From: Scleromitrula shiraiana
Lineage: Eukaryota; Ascomycota; Leotiomycetes; Helotiales; Sclerotiniaceae
Length of the DNA: 64,000 nucleotides
Assembly (NCBI GenBank): GCA_028455995.1
Contig: JABELC010000001.1
Span: forward strand, 1,414,501 to 1,478,500
Direction of reading: 5' to 3'
In this document: positions 1 through 10,207 of the stretch, piece by piece
How the letters are laid out: the number at the start of each line of letters is the position of its first letter
How positions within the stretch are numbered: the first letter of the stretch is position 1
The notes under the pieces: model-generated
Databases searched by the model: none
What the model was told of the DNA's origin: nothing
Seen by the model: the letters and a program-made list of their open reading frames with translations, nothing else
Position numbers and translations under genes: made by a program

Positions 1-46
1 CCCCTCTTATCTTCTTTACCCCTTGAATGAAAACACAAACAACAAA

Positions 47-1611
47 ATGTCGACCTTAAGAGAAGGTCCAAATCCTTTAAGACCATATTATATCCCACCT
101 TCTATCGGTGTACCTCAAGATGTACCTTTATCCACAAGTACAGGAACTCATGGGGTAGGATTAAAAAATGGAAGTGCAGCATCATATGCCTCATCAGCAA
201 GAGATATCTTCTCCGATATTGATTACAGCGATTATCTATCAGATACATCTCCCTCAACTATCGAATCTTTACAAAAATTTATCAATGAAACCTTTACGAA
301 TTATGCGGGGATATTATGTGCTCAACCTTTCGAGGTTGCGAAGACAGTATTACAGGTGAAAAGTCATGAACCAGTGGACGGAATATCATCAACGGGTATC
401 AAGGAGAATGCACGATCTCGTCCTTCGAATTATAAGAATGCTGTTTATGAAGAAGTATGATTCCCTCTCGTGTGCGGGGTCAAGAAAGGCGGGGCTAATT
501 GACAGTAGAATTCCGATGACTCTGATGCTGATGAGACATCGTTTTTCACTTCTGCGGCACCAAATGCACAATCATATTCTCCTTCGAGATCGAGACGGCG
601 GTATAGTAGTGAGGAGTCTGATTACAAGACCCCTCCCCCTCCGAAGACCCCGCCAAAACCAGCACATCAGCTAGCCCTCAAGCGGTCGGATTCTATAATG
701 GATGTCATATCACAAGAATGGTCGAAAGAGGGGGCTTGGGGTGTTTGGAAAGGATCAAATGCTACATTCATTTACGGGTTCCTATTGAAGACTTTGGAAA
801 GTTGGTCGAGGGGGATGATTTCAGCGGTGTTGAACATACCCGACCCAGGTTTGGTAGGATTAGGAGGTACGGTCGATGTTGCGGGTTCTCCGAGTCCGTG
901 GACTTCTTTGAGCGTAGTGATTGCATCTGCTGCAGCTGCTGGACTCATTCTTGCTCCTTTAGATCTTGTGCGAACAAAGTATGTCATCTACCATTTTCTT
1001 ATCTTCAACGACTAACAAATTGCAGATTGATTCTCACCCCAACCTCAGCTCCTAAACGCTCACTTACTCACAACCTCAATGCTCTTCCCTCTTATATATG
1101 CCCTCCGATACTCTTCGTTCCCACTATCATCCACTCAATAATCAAGCCTACCCTCTCTCACTGCACGCCGCTTATCTTACGAACCCGTCTTGCCGTTGAC
1201 CCTATCCTTACCCCAACCACCTACTCAACATTCATGTTTCTATCTCAGACTCTCGAGATCTTCTTACGGCTCCCTATCGAAACTGTTCTACGTCGCTGTC
1301 AAACAGCCGTTCTCGCATCGCCTCAATATGTTGGAGACTCGGAGCTTCAAACAATCGTCGATGTTGGTCCATACAATGGCGTAGTGGGTACAATGTGGTC
1401 TATTACACGAGAAGAAGGCGGATCATCCGGTCAAGAACCTATCACCGGACCTGGTAGCACAAAGGCAGTGAGGCGAGTTAAGAATGCCTCAAAGAAAGGT
1501 CAAGGTATTGAAGGATTATGGAGAGGATGGAGAGTTGGTGTTTGGGGCTTGGTAGGCATGTATGGGAGTAGGGCAATGAGTGGTGCCGGCAGTGGTGAAG
1601 GAGAATTCTAA
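47..1611 (+). CDS. ugo1: Ugo1-like mitochondrial outer-membrane fusion protein (mitochondrial-carrier fold)
   Basis: Three exons, 47-454, 509-978 and 1026-1611, join in frame to 487 aa; introns are 54 and 47 bp. The start is the ATG at 47; the reading frame is open slightly upstream but without another ATG. The N-terminus has the REGPNPLRPYYIPP-like opening I associate with fungal Ugo1. Three degenerate carrier signatures follow: QPFEVAK near residue 93, APLDLVRTK at the exon 2/3 junction and LPIETVLRR in exon 3. Between the first two lies a Ser/Asp/Pro-rich linker. Yeast Ugo1 (about 500 aa) is a modified carrier in the outer mitochondrial membrane that links Fzo1 and Mgm1 during fusion; the length here agrees. 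Family membership is recognised from sequence and the fusion role is inferred. Acceptor choice at 508 avoids an in-frame TAG that a cut at 505 would create. Confidence 0.85.
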
Positions 1612-3026
1612 GAAAGTATTTGCGAATACTTTCTGTCTACTTCAATCATGCTTCTTATTCTAGCGTTTTCATGCGAATGGCAAGCGAGCGAAAGCATTTT
1701 TTATTTGTTTACGATTTCCTACTTCTGGGGATGAAGAGATAAGTTGGACAGTGGCATATCTCAACTTAAATATACGGGCGCGGCGTTGGGGGTACACGAG
1801 GGAATGATGTTATGGGGGGGAAACACCCTGCTCCAAATGCGCTTATCTACGTTACGTAGAATGAAATGTGTGTATATGAGCCTATTCAACTCATATATAA
1901 CAATAGAAGGTTGAATCCACTTGTCTGTCTGTGCGACGAATTGGTGAGATCGTTTTGAATTGTGATATTGCCATATTAATGATGAGGTTACCTAGGTTAT
2001 TGAAATTCTCCGAGCTGTTTCCATAGGATTGGATTTCCTAGGTCAACGATGATGGGTGTCAATTAGTGAATTGACCCGATGCCCAGTTGTGAATGGCAGA
2101 CCGGTCGAATAGTCAGACCTGGTGTTCGCCCATCATGAAACAACGCAAGTGCAGAATAGAAACTAGGTTCTGATAATATCGAAGCTCTCCTATTCTTATT
2201 ACCTACATCAATCTTGGTTATATAACATGATTAATCATCAGGTCTTCTCCATGGCCCCTGAACTGGCGAGACAACCACATTGTGTCCGCACCACTTCCAT
2301 GCATTTGAATCGATCGCATTCCATTTTCGAAAAGAACATAGAGTTTTGCCAATTTATATCTGGGTTTGTATTTGATTCTCGGGTCTTTGAATATAAGTTG
2401 TCACCGCAGGCGGCGCTTATATCTCAGACAAGCGAGAGATCGCGGCAGTGCTCTAGTGGGCCTGAACCTCCAAACTTACTCAATATGTCCAAAAGTTACA
2501 GGCGCTTATTGTTTTACCTGAAAATGCGGGGAATATCCTTGATTAAATTGCTATAGTGAAAGACTTAATATGTATCTTTGGTCATCTCCTGGGACCAATG
2601 AACTTTTTCTAGCTTTTTTATGAATTTAAGCGATTTGGTTGACCCAAAAGTGCTTTATTTCACGTCATTCAAGGTTGGTTTATCGCCCAGTGGTGGCTCC
2701 AACAAGAGGAAGCGCCGGAGCATTAAAACACAATTTACCAATCTCATGCGTGTTTAAGTCGTTTGTGAAGCGCCGAAGGATTCATCCACCTGAAACCTGT
2801 TAAAATCTAAGACTCAAGCCCCCTTCTTCTTTAGGGTATGTTTGAAAGAGTATCATCGCTTTCGTTACCTATATAACAACGGCATATGCTTACTGGTTTA
2901 CTTATGGAATGCATGTTACTCAATAGTTATATTGTATTACATTCTTCGGATGGGAAATCAAAGTGACAAGTAGTCATCAATTATACCATAAATAGCATAA
3001 ACATATCTAATACAAACATACTCATC
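1612..3026. other. intergenic region, no supported gene
   Basis: About 1.4 kb of moderately AT-rich sequence after the Ugo1-like gene. It holds short open frames only; the longest on the plus strand (2227-2556, 109 codons) has no recognisable motif and normal noncoding composition. I see no RNA gene or repeat. Confidence 0.5.
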
Positions 3027-3422
3027 ATGTGTATGGGAGATCAGGCCTGGTGTGGCCGAGTCGGATATGATGCTCCTCTACCTAACAGTCGACCAATTTT
3101 AGAGAAGGATAGTCCTTACAAACAAGATACTTACCGAAGCCTAACTCGAACATCTGCTTCTATGCCGAAAGCTTACAATTTCCGCTCTAGAAACAACTCA
3201 CAAACCTCCAAGCCCCGTAACAATCGCTCTGCATCGTCATCGACGTCGTCTCTTTCTGATCGGAAACATAGTCGAGCAACGATTCCAAATAGTTATAATA
3301 ATACTCATAAATATGGTAGTACTCAGCAAAATGCAGTTGGCAACATGCGACAATCATGGGGAGGAAATGGTGCGAGGGGCGCGGGTAATTATACTCAGCA
3401 GCAGACGAGACGATTTTCGTAA
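3027..3422 (+). CDS. hypothetical low-complexity protein, 131 aa
   Basis: Single open frame from the ATG at 3027 (context catcATG) to the TAA at 3420-3422. The product is basic and rich in Ser, Asn, Arg and Gln, for example RSASSSTSSLSDRK in the middle and a Gln/Arg tail ending QQQTRRFS. No transmembrane segment, signal peptide or known domain is visible. Such composition suggests a disordered, possibly nuclear or RNA-associated protein, but that is only a guess. Codon composition is less AT-rich than the flanking DNA, which is the main reason to believe the frame. It could be a lineage-specific orphan or a chance frame; transcript evidence would decide. Confidence 0.4.
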   Translation: MCMGDQAWCGRVGYDAPLPNSRPILEKDSPYKQDTYRSLTRTSASMPKAYNFRSRNNSQTSKPRNNRSASSSTSSLSDRKHSRATIPNSYNNTHKYGSTQQNAVGNMRQSWGGNGARGAGNYTQQQTRRFS

Positions 3423-4314
3423 GCTTGAAAGATTGACCTTGGAGAGAAAGGGGTGGCTTTTGATAGTGGGGGGGAACGTGTAGCATTTTAGGCATTTTGG
3501 GCGTTAGGTAAATTGGTTGTACTCTGATAGTGGTGGTAGTTTGGGCTATTGATGTTTTGGTTTGGAAAGGGTTGTGGCTAGGGTAGAACCTAAGAAGAGC
3601 GTTGTTACTTTGGTTAATCTGGGGACTTATGGTGGATTTGTGGCTTGTAGGAATCAGGGAGGTTGTTGTCCTTTTTGGTTTTCATAATATAGAACGTCAA
3701 CAAGGAGCAAATCAAGTTAGTATATCTTAATACGTCTATAATCCCCCAGAATGCATCTTGTGAATAATAAATTGGGGTGTCTAATGGTCCTTTTAATGGA
3801 ACATGGTTTCCCTCTGACCATACAGTTCGATTTAGAATGTTGGAATTACCAGAGCAATAATTGAATAAACCATGCTATATCGACACACCATACCTGAAGG
3901 GTTCTCGCTACCAGAGGCCCTCTCCTCGAATATCATATGAAAGAACGCAAAATATATAAATTGAACCAAAGCAATACTCAAATTAAATCCGATAGACTCT
4001 ACAGTCACTCACTAATCCTTACCCCATCGCCCTCAGAGTGTACCAACCCAAGCATTCAATAACTGCTATCAAAATTATTAAGTTCAGGTTAAAGATTAGA
4101 ACAACTTAAATGTTCAACTCTAAGGTAAAGATTTATTCTAGTTTAATGTTTAGGAAGGAAGTAAGTACTGAACCTAGGTAAACATCTAAAGAGGAGTTAG
4201 ATATTGAGATGAGTTGAATATCTGATATAAATTTGGTTATTGAATGTATCTTAATCATCAACAGAAGACTAGATACTATAATATAATATACTCTACTCTC
4301 TACAGTCAATCTAT
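3423..4314. other. intergenic region, no supported gene
   Basis: The 3' side (about 4060-4300) is AT-rich, with loosely repeated ttaaagatta/gtaaagattta words. I cannot assign it to a named element. No coding signal was found. Confidence 0.45.
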
Positions 4315-4712
4315 CTAAGCACCCAAACCATCCTCTCCACCAACTGAATTCACACAGCCACTAAACAAACAAGCTTGAGATCCCCGCAATGAATCTCCTA
4401 TATTGAAAACCCTTTGAACTTTCTGAAATCGACCGTTAGATTCCAAACGGGCTTCTTCCTGTCCATCTAGCAAGCCTTGATTGAAAATCGGATTTAGAGG
4501 ATGTTTAGCTTCGTCATATTTTTCTTTAATTCTAGTGTCTGGGATGAAAATTGAAGAGAGGAGAAGATTTATCATTCTACTGAATTGGGTTCTGGAAAGA
4601 ACGATAGGCTACGTTGTCGCAAGTAAGCGACAAAAAGGGGAAGTAAGCAATGCGAGAGAAATAATAATTCAGGGTATTCCAGTACTTGTAGAAGATCGCC
4701 AAAAAAAGCCAT
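4315..4712 (-). CDS. tentative small two-exon gene, unknown function
   Basis: On the minus strand an open frame of 98 codons (4608-4315) ends in a TAG. An ATG at 4712 begins a nine-codon exon, 4712-4686 (MAFFGDLLQ), followed by a possible 77-bp intron (4685-4609, GTACTG..CGTAG). Joined, the two exons give a 106-aa protein in one frame. The body is mixed charged and polar, with a hydrophobic patch near residue 23 (INLLLSSIFIP), then IKEKYDEAKHPLNPIFNQG. I recognise no family. The donor GTACTG is not a strong consensus, so the alternative is a single-exon start at the internal ATG at 4575. Support is frame continuity and composition only. Confidence 0.35.
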
Positions 4713-5267
4713 GAGGAAAATTAGATCACAGATGTTGGATATTTGTTATAGTGGAGACAACGCCAACTCCAACTCCAACGACCCCGATCCCGGCCCTGTT
4801 GGTTGGCGCAATCACAGATCCAGATCCAGATCTCAATCCACAATAATCTATCTACCATAGCCATCTATCGATCATCCGCAGCTCCAGAAAATCGAACACA
4901 ACACGTCATAGAACAAAACATCACATCTAAAATGCAACAAAATTTATTCTCCCCTTCAAGCCGGCCGGTCAAACCATCTGGTCGGGGAGCGATTTGCGCG
5001 CGCCTATAGACCAACCTAAATGCTTTCTTATACTGTATATTATGGTGGTTTGATTTGGGTGTTGGGTTGAGAATGTTTTGAGATATATTGCGTTTGGGTG
5101 GAACTTTGATTGTGAAACTTTTCTTGTGGATGATTATTGATATATTTTTTTTGCTAATTTTGTATATTTGATACATACATATCTTTTCAATCAACTCATT
5201 GCTTTGTGGTAAATAGTTTGATACTACTACCATACTAAGTCCATATCGTAAAGTTCGAAACGAAACA
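4713..5267. other. intergenic region, putative promoter of the small gene at 5268
   Basis: About 550 bp without a credible gene. It has short tandem-like words (ccaactccaactccaa at 4763, cagatccagatccagatc at 4816) and a T-rich stretch near 5100-5160. No motif was assigned. Confidence 0.4.
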
Positions 5268-5621
5268 ATGGGCAATACATCATCATCTCAATCAATAAGC
5301 TCATCCCCGTGCTCCTCAAACGCATCATCCAAATCTTCAAGAAACCTCTTCTATCGCACATCTCATCATTTCTCTCGTACTCAAACCCATTCCCACATTC
5401 ACGCATCATCACTATCAGCAGACGAACATAGCGCCTCACTGAAAGACGACGATAACGATGATGGCACATACTTACTACGTAGAGGCTCACTTGAATCCAG
5501 AGAAGAATGGTTAGCACGAAAACAACTTATTGCCGCGAGAATGAAATGCGATGAAGATAGTGATGTGGGTGTTGCGATGTGGAATAATTACCGTATTGAG
5601 GGAGGGAAAGGCATCCTTTGA
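5268..5621 (+). CDS. hypothetical small Ser-rich protein with possible N-myristoylation start, 117 aa
   Basis: Single exon from the ATG at 5268 in a good context (gaaacaATGG) to the TGA at 5619-5621. The N-terminus MGNTSSS fits the N-myristoylation pattern (Gly2, small residue at 6), followed by a Ser-rich stretch to about residue 30, a His/Thr segment and an acidic DDDNDDG cluster near 60. A conserved-looking LLRRGSLESREEWLARKQLI segment follows near residues 68-87. Membrane anchoring through a lipid is inferred from the start alone. I do not recognise the family. The charged helix-like C-terminal half looks like real protein rather than a chance frame. Confidence 0.5.
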   Translation: MGNTSSSQSISSSPCSSNASSKSSRNLFYRTSHHFSRTQTHSHIHASSLSADEHSASLKDDDNDDGTYLLRRGSLESREEWLARKQLIAARMKCDEDSDVGVAMWNNYRIEGGKGIL

Positions 5622-5750
5622 AAGGGTCTGCTAATTGTACATTATGATAACGAAGTATTGCTCCTCTTTAGAGATTTCTGGGGGTTATGAATGAATGTAG
5701 AATATTTTCTTTGGTTTTTTGAGGTCCTCGTATATAGCATTTTCTCTTTA

Positions 5751-6600
5751 TTAGTTGTGGTACAACTTAAGATGGTTCAGAATAAGCAGGTTCAACGAAG
5801 CATCAGATTCGTCAATAAGTTTTTGTATCTCATGATCCTCCCTATAATCCTGCCCTCTGATTTCGATCTTTGGTCTTTTGAATTTGTTGATGATGGGCAT
5901 CGGCCCATTTCGAGGTATTGCAAGCCATTCATCCATGTGAACTTCCGGGGCCAACCCTAGTTCTATATCGTCAGAAATGAGCTAGAGGTAATATTTAGCC
6001 TGAATGAGAAGATGAAAACCATGTTGTAAAGTCGCAGACTTGAAATCGTACCGCGATAAATCGTCTATCAATCCCAAAGCTTCAAACTCAGATGGTTGTG
6101 CGACTTGCCAAATATCAACACTGAGATATGATTGTGGTACGTCTCTTGGTAAATCAAGTTCTATGAAGAGGCTAAGATGACCCAAACCTCCAAGATTAAT
6201 GGCAATAGTGGATATTCCCTTATATCCAACATGTCGAAACACATCGAGAGTTGTAATCATTTCGCGAACGCCTATACGGAATACATCACTTTTGTGATTA
6301 ACAAGAAGATCTGGAGCTAGTTGAAAAGGAAGATAATCCAGTCTTTGGTAACTACCAAATTGATGTTGAAGGTGGGTTAGCGAAGTCATCCTAAATTCGC
6401 GACGAATTTGCATTACAGTAGGTTGTCAAGGCTCGCCAGCATAATAGGAACATACTGGTGGAGAATGGAAAGTCTCATTTATATCCTTGGACCTATCATC
6501 CTTTCCCGGATTTCGATGATGCGAGGATGATGTGCTGCCAGTTCTCAAATTCTATAGCGAACACGATTTGAAAGTTTTGCGAACAACCTAAACTCTCGAG
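5751..6600 (-). pseudogene. decayed 2EXR-domain gene
   Basis: Read on the minus strand, 6592-6500 gives FRLFAKLSNRVRYRI-stop-ELAAHHPRIIEIRE. This matches the fungal 2EXR opening (F.LFPKLP.ELR..IWELA...PR.IEI), with a TGA (6545-6547) exactly where the near-invariant Trp belongs. A TAA (6479-6481) follows in the same frame. After a probable decayed intron (donor GTATGT near 6458), the frame 6413-5982 continues with QIRREFRMTSL (cf. VNRESR..AL) and VNHKSDVFRIG (cf. FNP..DTLYIG). It is stopped by a TAG at 5979-5981, then stays open in the same frame to 5751. Three stops in otherwise recognisable sequence make an active gene unlikely. 2EXR proteins are a large, functionally undefined fungal family. 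No intact start codon was found. Confidence 0.7.
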
Positions 6601-7660
6601 ACTGTGTAGTTGAGTTGTATACTGGTGTTATCGGTCATGTTGCATGCCAACTCCAGATATGGTTCCAGCAACTCTTGAATGTCTCCAGTCAAATATTGGG
6701 TTGACAGCTATGATATCCAGAAAATATTGTCAGAAAGATTCCAACATATCTTTCAACTGAAGTTGTGAAATCTAGTCGCTATACCATACGTTTTCTTGTA
6801 TTTAACTGATACAATTGAAATGACATGTCCTCAAGAGCCCACCCAAAACTTGGTTCTCTGGGAACTTGTATCGTTCGAGCGCCTCAATGACCATTTTGAA
6901 CATGAATCTGAGATGCTCACAATTGAAGAAAATGAATAGTAAAGTGTAAGACGGAATAGAGCTACAACTGTTTTGCAGTATGAAACAAATGTTGCAGAAT
7001 ACAAAAATGGTTCGAAGAGATACCCAACATAGCTCGTCTACACTTGGGTACGAACCATACTTATGATCGAGGTGATGGAAGGGGCTGCTACTTGATACTT
7101 GCTAAGTAGCAACTTCCCTTGAATGCTGTGATTCATCCTAATTTGCTCAACATGGAAAATATCATACCAACGCTAATATAGGTAGGACTGATAACAGCTC
7201 ATATTGATGAATTATCAGAACTACTGGATACCTTCACAGAGCTCAACATAATCGAAGCAAGACCCATAAAGATCACTAGGGGTTGCGCTAATTCATTCAT
7301 CATCATCGAATTCAGAATTAATTATCAAATAATCTCTTGCTTGTTTTTTACCAAACTAGATATCCAGATTATCTGAGTTATAATAAGCAATATTTTATAA
7401 AAAATTATACTCAAAAAGATGATGTGTATAGGAGTTTATATTATCAAAAAATCGAAGGTAGAGATGAGATGGGAATTATATAATCATGTATATAGGATGA
7501 TATATTTTCCATATACCGAGATCACACTAACCTATCCCGTCCAAATTAGCCCAACCCCTGCCGAAAAAAAGCTGCTCAAGAAATTTATGCCAAATTATTA
7601 TCAAGCTCCATTCTATTCAATAACGACGACTCCTCCAGCCCAACCATATCCTACTCTTCA
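6601..7660. other. intergenic region between the 2EXR pseudogene and NOP10
   Basis: AT-rich, with no credible coding frame and no 2EXR similarity that I can see upstream of 6600. The stretch 7319-7510 is particularly AT-rich (attatcaaataatc..). It probably includes the NOP10 promoter. Confidence 0.45.
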
Positions 7661-7739
7661 GTACGTCAATACCTCCAATCGCATTCGCTCACTTTCCTCA
7701 TTCCAATATTTTCCAATCAATTACTAACAATCCTCCCAG
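7661..7739 (+). other. probable 5'-UTR intron of NOP10
   Basis: GTACGT at 7661, a perfect CTAAC branch sequence inside ttactaacaa (7721-7730) and a CCCAG acceptor ending at 7739 define a 79-bp intron in the leader, 32 bp ahead of the NOP10 start codon. It contains no part of the conserved protein. Confidence 0.6.
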
Positions 7740-7771
7740 CTCACCCGCACAAACCTCCTCAAACCGTCAAA

Positions 7772-8047
7772 ATGCATCTTATGTACACCCTCGATGCCGC
7801 CGGCAAGCGCGTCTACACACTCAAGAAAGTGATCAGCGGCGAGGTAACCAAGAGTGCGCATCCGGCTCGTTTCTCGCCTGATGATAAATACTCGAGACAT
7901 CGTGTTACGTTGAAGAAGAGATATGGATTGTTGATGATACAGCAAAGTGAGTGCCATTGATTTATTGGTTTAGTGCCAATTGTGGCATGGTGAATGAATG
8001 CTAATATGTGTGTTTGTGCAGAGGATCTTAAGGTTTTGGGTCAATAG
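7772..8047 (+). CDS. NOP10: H/ACA ribonucleoprotein complex subunit Nop10
   Basis: Two exons, 7772-7946 and 8022-8047, split by a 75-bp intron (GTGAGT..TGCAG), give 66 aa. The protein starts MHLMYTLDAAGKRVYTLKK and contains AHPARFSPDDKYSRHR, the signature of Nop10. The second exon supplies the short tail DLKVLGQ. Nop10 is the small subunit of box H/ACA snoRNPs, bridging the Cbf5 pseudouridine synthase to Nhp2, and acts in rRNA pseudouridylation and pre-rRNA processing in the nucleolus. Length matches the family (about 58-65 aa). It converges on NOB1, another ribosome-biogenesis gene, 350 bp away; whether this proximity is functional is unknown. Confidence 0.97.
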
Positions 8048-8396
8048 ATTGGGGTGTTGGAGATGAGATGGGGGAATCAAATGTGATGGGTTGCGGTTGC
8101 GCAATTGAATTGGGGGTTTGAAGTAGAAAAGCTGTGGGTGGAGGATTTACTGAACGCACGAGTTTGGCCTCGATATAAGAAGTGGGATGTGGGATGTGTG
8201 GAGTATATCGGCGTCCTGGATGATAGGGTTTAATTTGGTATCTCATTGTGTCGGAGCAAAATATTCGCAAAGAAGAGATTTGTGGATGTTTTAGGCGCTT
8301 GTATACAAACAAAAGAGAATCTAAAAAGTCAAAATATCGCACATAAATTCAGTTTCAATGTTTGACTCGATTTTGATTTGTTTTCCTAAAATAATT
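8048..8396. other. convergent 3' regions of NOP10 and NOB1
   Basis: 349 bp between two convergent genes. It presumably holds both 3' untranslated regions. The open frames here are not conserved-looking. Confidence 0.5.
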
Positions 8397-9791
8397 CTAA
8401 CGTCTTTTCCTGGAATTGACATTCTTTCCAGCTCCTACTTTTGGTCTGCCTCCTGCTCTACCACGATCTCCAGTTAATATATTGGGTAGATAATCTTCGT
8501 CCATAAGATCCTTTTCCTTCCTTCTCCTCGCACCAGCCATTGCACTGACATACTCCTTTTGGTCCTCGGCCAATATCAATTCTTGTCCCCATCCTCCTTT
8601 TCCACCTCCCTTCACTAACTTTCCGTTTGAAGTACCTGCAACTGGCTTAGGAATACTATAAACATTGCCACGATTGTTCCATTGCATGTTCTTTTTCAAA
8701 TGAACCTTCACATTCCCATCCTTATCAGTAGAGCATGAAGTTCGCATGAGAGTAGGCTTGCCACATCTGCCGCAAAATTGTTTGGTCATATCTTTGGTAA
8801 TCCCAAAACATGCATGGCATCGCAAAACCCAAGTCTTGAGTTGACGAATTCGTTGCAAAGAAGGCGAGAGAAGGTTAAGATTCATCCTGAGCATTACATT
8901 TTGCATGGCAAAATCTGATGTGATAGTTGCAACTTGTATCGTCTTCTTCTCTTCTTGGGGTTCGAACGAACCATTTGCGTCTTTTTCCTGGTGCTTCTTA
9001 AGGTTCGATGGCGTAATCCATCCTTCATCGTCTGACGCATCCGACTCTTCTGCTTCAACTTCTTCAACATCTAAAGCAGGCTCAAGAAGGTTTTCGGGAG
9101 TTAATTCTTGTAAGTCTGTGGAAGTTGGTTCTTTCTTCTCTTCCTCTGCAGCTGTTTGTTCGGAGGCGCTCGATTCTTGTATGATATTTGACTCTTCTTC
9201 AACTGATATGTGTGTGGCCTCCAAAACTTCCTCAATCGCTTGTGGCTCTACTTTGGTCTCTTCTGCAGGTGGAAGAGGTATGACAGTTCCCCACGCTCCT
9301 CTCGTTTCGACTTTTGGTTGGGGCGAAACATCTTCTCCTGGCACTTCTTCTGTCGAAGGTTGCGACTCAGCAACAACGGCTGAAGTTTCTCCCCCTACTA
9401 AAGATGCGGGAGGTGCTCCATTTAACCTTTTTTGTCCAGGCACACTTCTTAATCTCCAATCTCCATGGTTTCTTTCGCACTCAAGTTCATATGCCAAAGC
9501 CATTAAATGAATATCAGGTCGACTCAACACCTCTAAATCTCCCGTTCTCCGCGCAAAGTCCGATATTATCTTAATACTGGCTGGTCTTGGTGCTCTCAAG
9601 GTGAGGAAAGGTAATAATGTAGTCTGTAATCTGGATCTTGTAGCTTCATCTCGAATTTCGTCAATGACAGCGGGGATGGTGTAGAGCATTTCTGCTTGTC
9701 CAAGTAATGTAGAAACTGCTGGATCATTTTTGATGATTGGCCCTGCATCAAGGACTAAACTATGTATTGATTTGGAAGTATTTGAAGACAT
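8397..9791 (-). CDS. NOB1: 20S pre-rRNA D-site endonuclease Nob1 (PIN domain plus zinc ribbon)
   Basis: Single exon of 464 aa; the start is the ATG at 9791 (MSSNTSK), since an upstream in-frame extension has only a TTG. An N-terminal PIN domain (about residues 10-105) carries the acidic metal ligands Asp15 (LVLDAGP), Glu45 (DEIRDE) and Asp93 (RPDIHLMALA). A long acidic, poorly conserved linker (about 130-285) follows. The Nob1 zinc ribbon has Cys325-x2-Cys328 and Cys340-x2-Cys343, then the basic C-terminal region with KNMQWNNRGNVYSIPKP. Nob1 cleaves 20S pre-rRNA at site D to form the 3' end of 18S rRNA during late cytoplasmic 40S maturation. All key residues are present, so it should be active. 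Confidence 0.96.
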   Translation of the reverse strand: MSSNTSKSIHSLVLDAGPIIKNDPAVSTLLGQAEMLYTIPAVIDEIRDEATRSRLQTTLLPFLTLRAPRPASIKIISDFARRTGDLEVLSRPDIHLMALAYELECERNHGDWRLRSVPGQKRLNGAPPASLVGGETSAVVAESQPSTEEVPGEDVSPQPKVETRGAWGTVIPLPPAEETKVEPQAIEEVLEATHISVEEESNIIQESSASEQTAAEEEKKEPTSTDLQELTPENLLEPALDVEEVEAEESDASDDEGWITPSNLKKHQEKDANGSFEPQEEKKTIQVATITSDFAMQNVMLRMNLNLLSPSLQRIRQLKTWVLRCHACFGITKDMTKQFCGRCGKPTLMRTSCSTDKDGNVKVHLKKNMQWNNRGNVYSIPKPVAGTSNGKLVKGGGKGGWGQELILAEDQKEYVSAMAGARRRKEKDLMDEDYLPNILTGDRGRAGGRPKVGAGKNVNSRKRR

Positions 9792-10207
9792 TTTTTTCAA
9801 AATTCTAGATTTCTTCAAATTGTGTAAATGTATGAAGTGCCCAATAATTTGAATAGAAATTGGCGGGGTGTTGATAAAAATTTGGAAATTATCTAACCTT
9901 ATCGTGCTTAATAATCAACGATAACAACCTTGTGGGACCAAATCCTTGGGGTAATCACGTGTTTTGCTTCCATTTTGGTGTTTCGGAAAATTTTCGATTG
10001 AAAAATTTACTTGGACAGTGGAAATTTTTAATTTGAAATTCAACTCGCATCTCAACAAAAAAAAGGGAAAAGATTTGACAGACGATATAGTATCTTGTGT
10101 GTGGATTTTTGGAGTATTGAAAAAGAATCTTGATCAAGAACTAATCTTGATAATCACTGCCATCTCATCTATCATCTTATTCCTCAGAAATATCAAATAT
10201 CTAAAGG
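9792..10207. promoter_or_regulatory. divergent promoter region between NOB1 and the RRM gene
   Basis: 416 bp between divergently transcribed start codons, so it must contain both promoters. It is AT-rich, with T/A tracts (aaaaaaaaggg near 10056). I could not assign specific binding sites. Confidence 0.5.

Noticed and set aside
2227..2556. 109-codon plus-strand frame downstream of the Ugo1-like gene.
   Set aside because: Has an ATG but no motif, domain or compositional sign of a protein; no splice partner was found.
8905..9510. 201-codon plus-strand frame antisense to NOB1.
   Set aside because: Ser/Cys-rich shadow of the Glu/Ala-rich NOB1 linker on the opposite strand.
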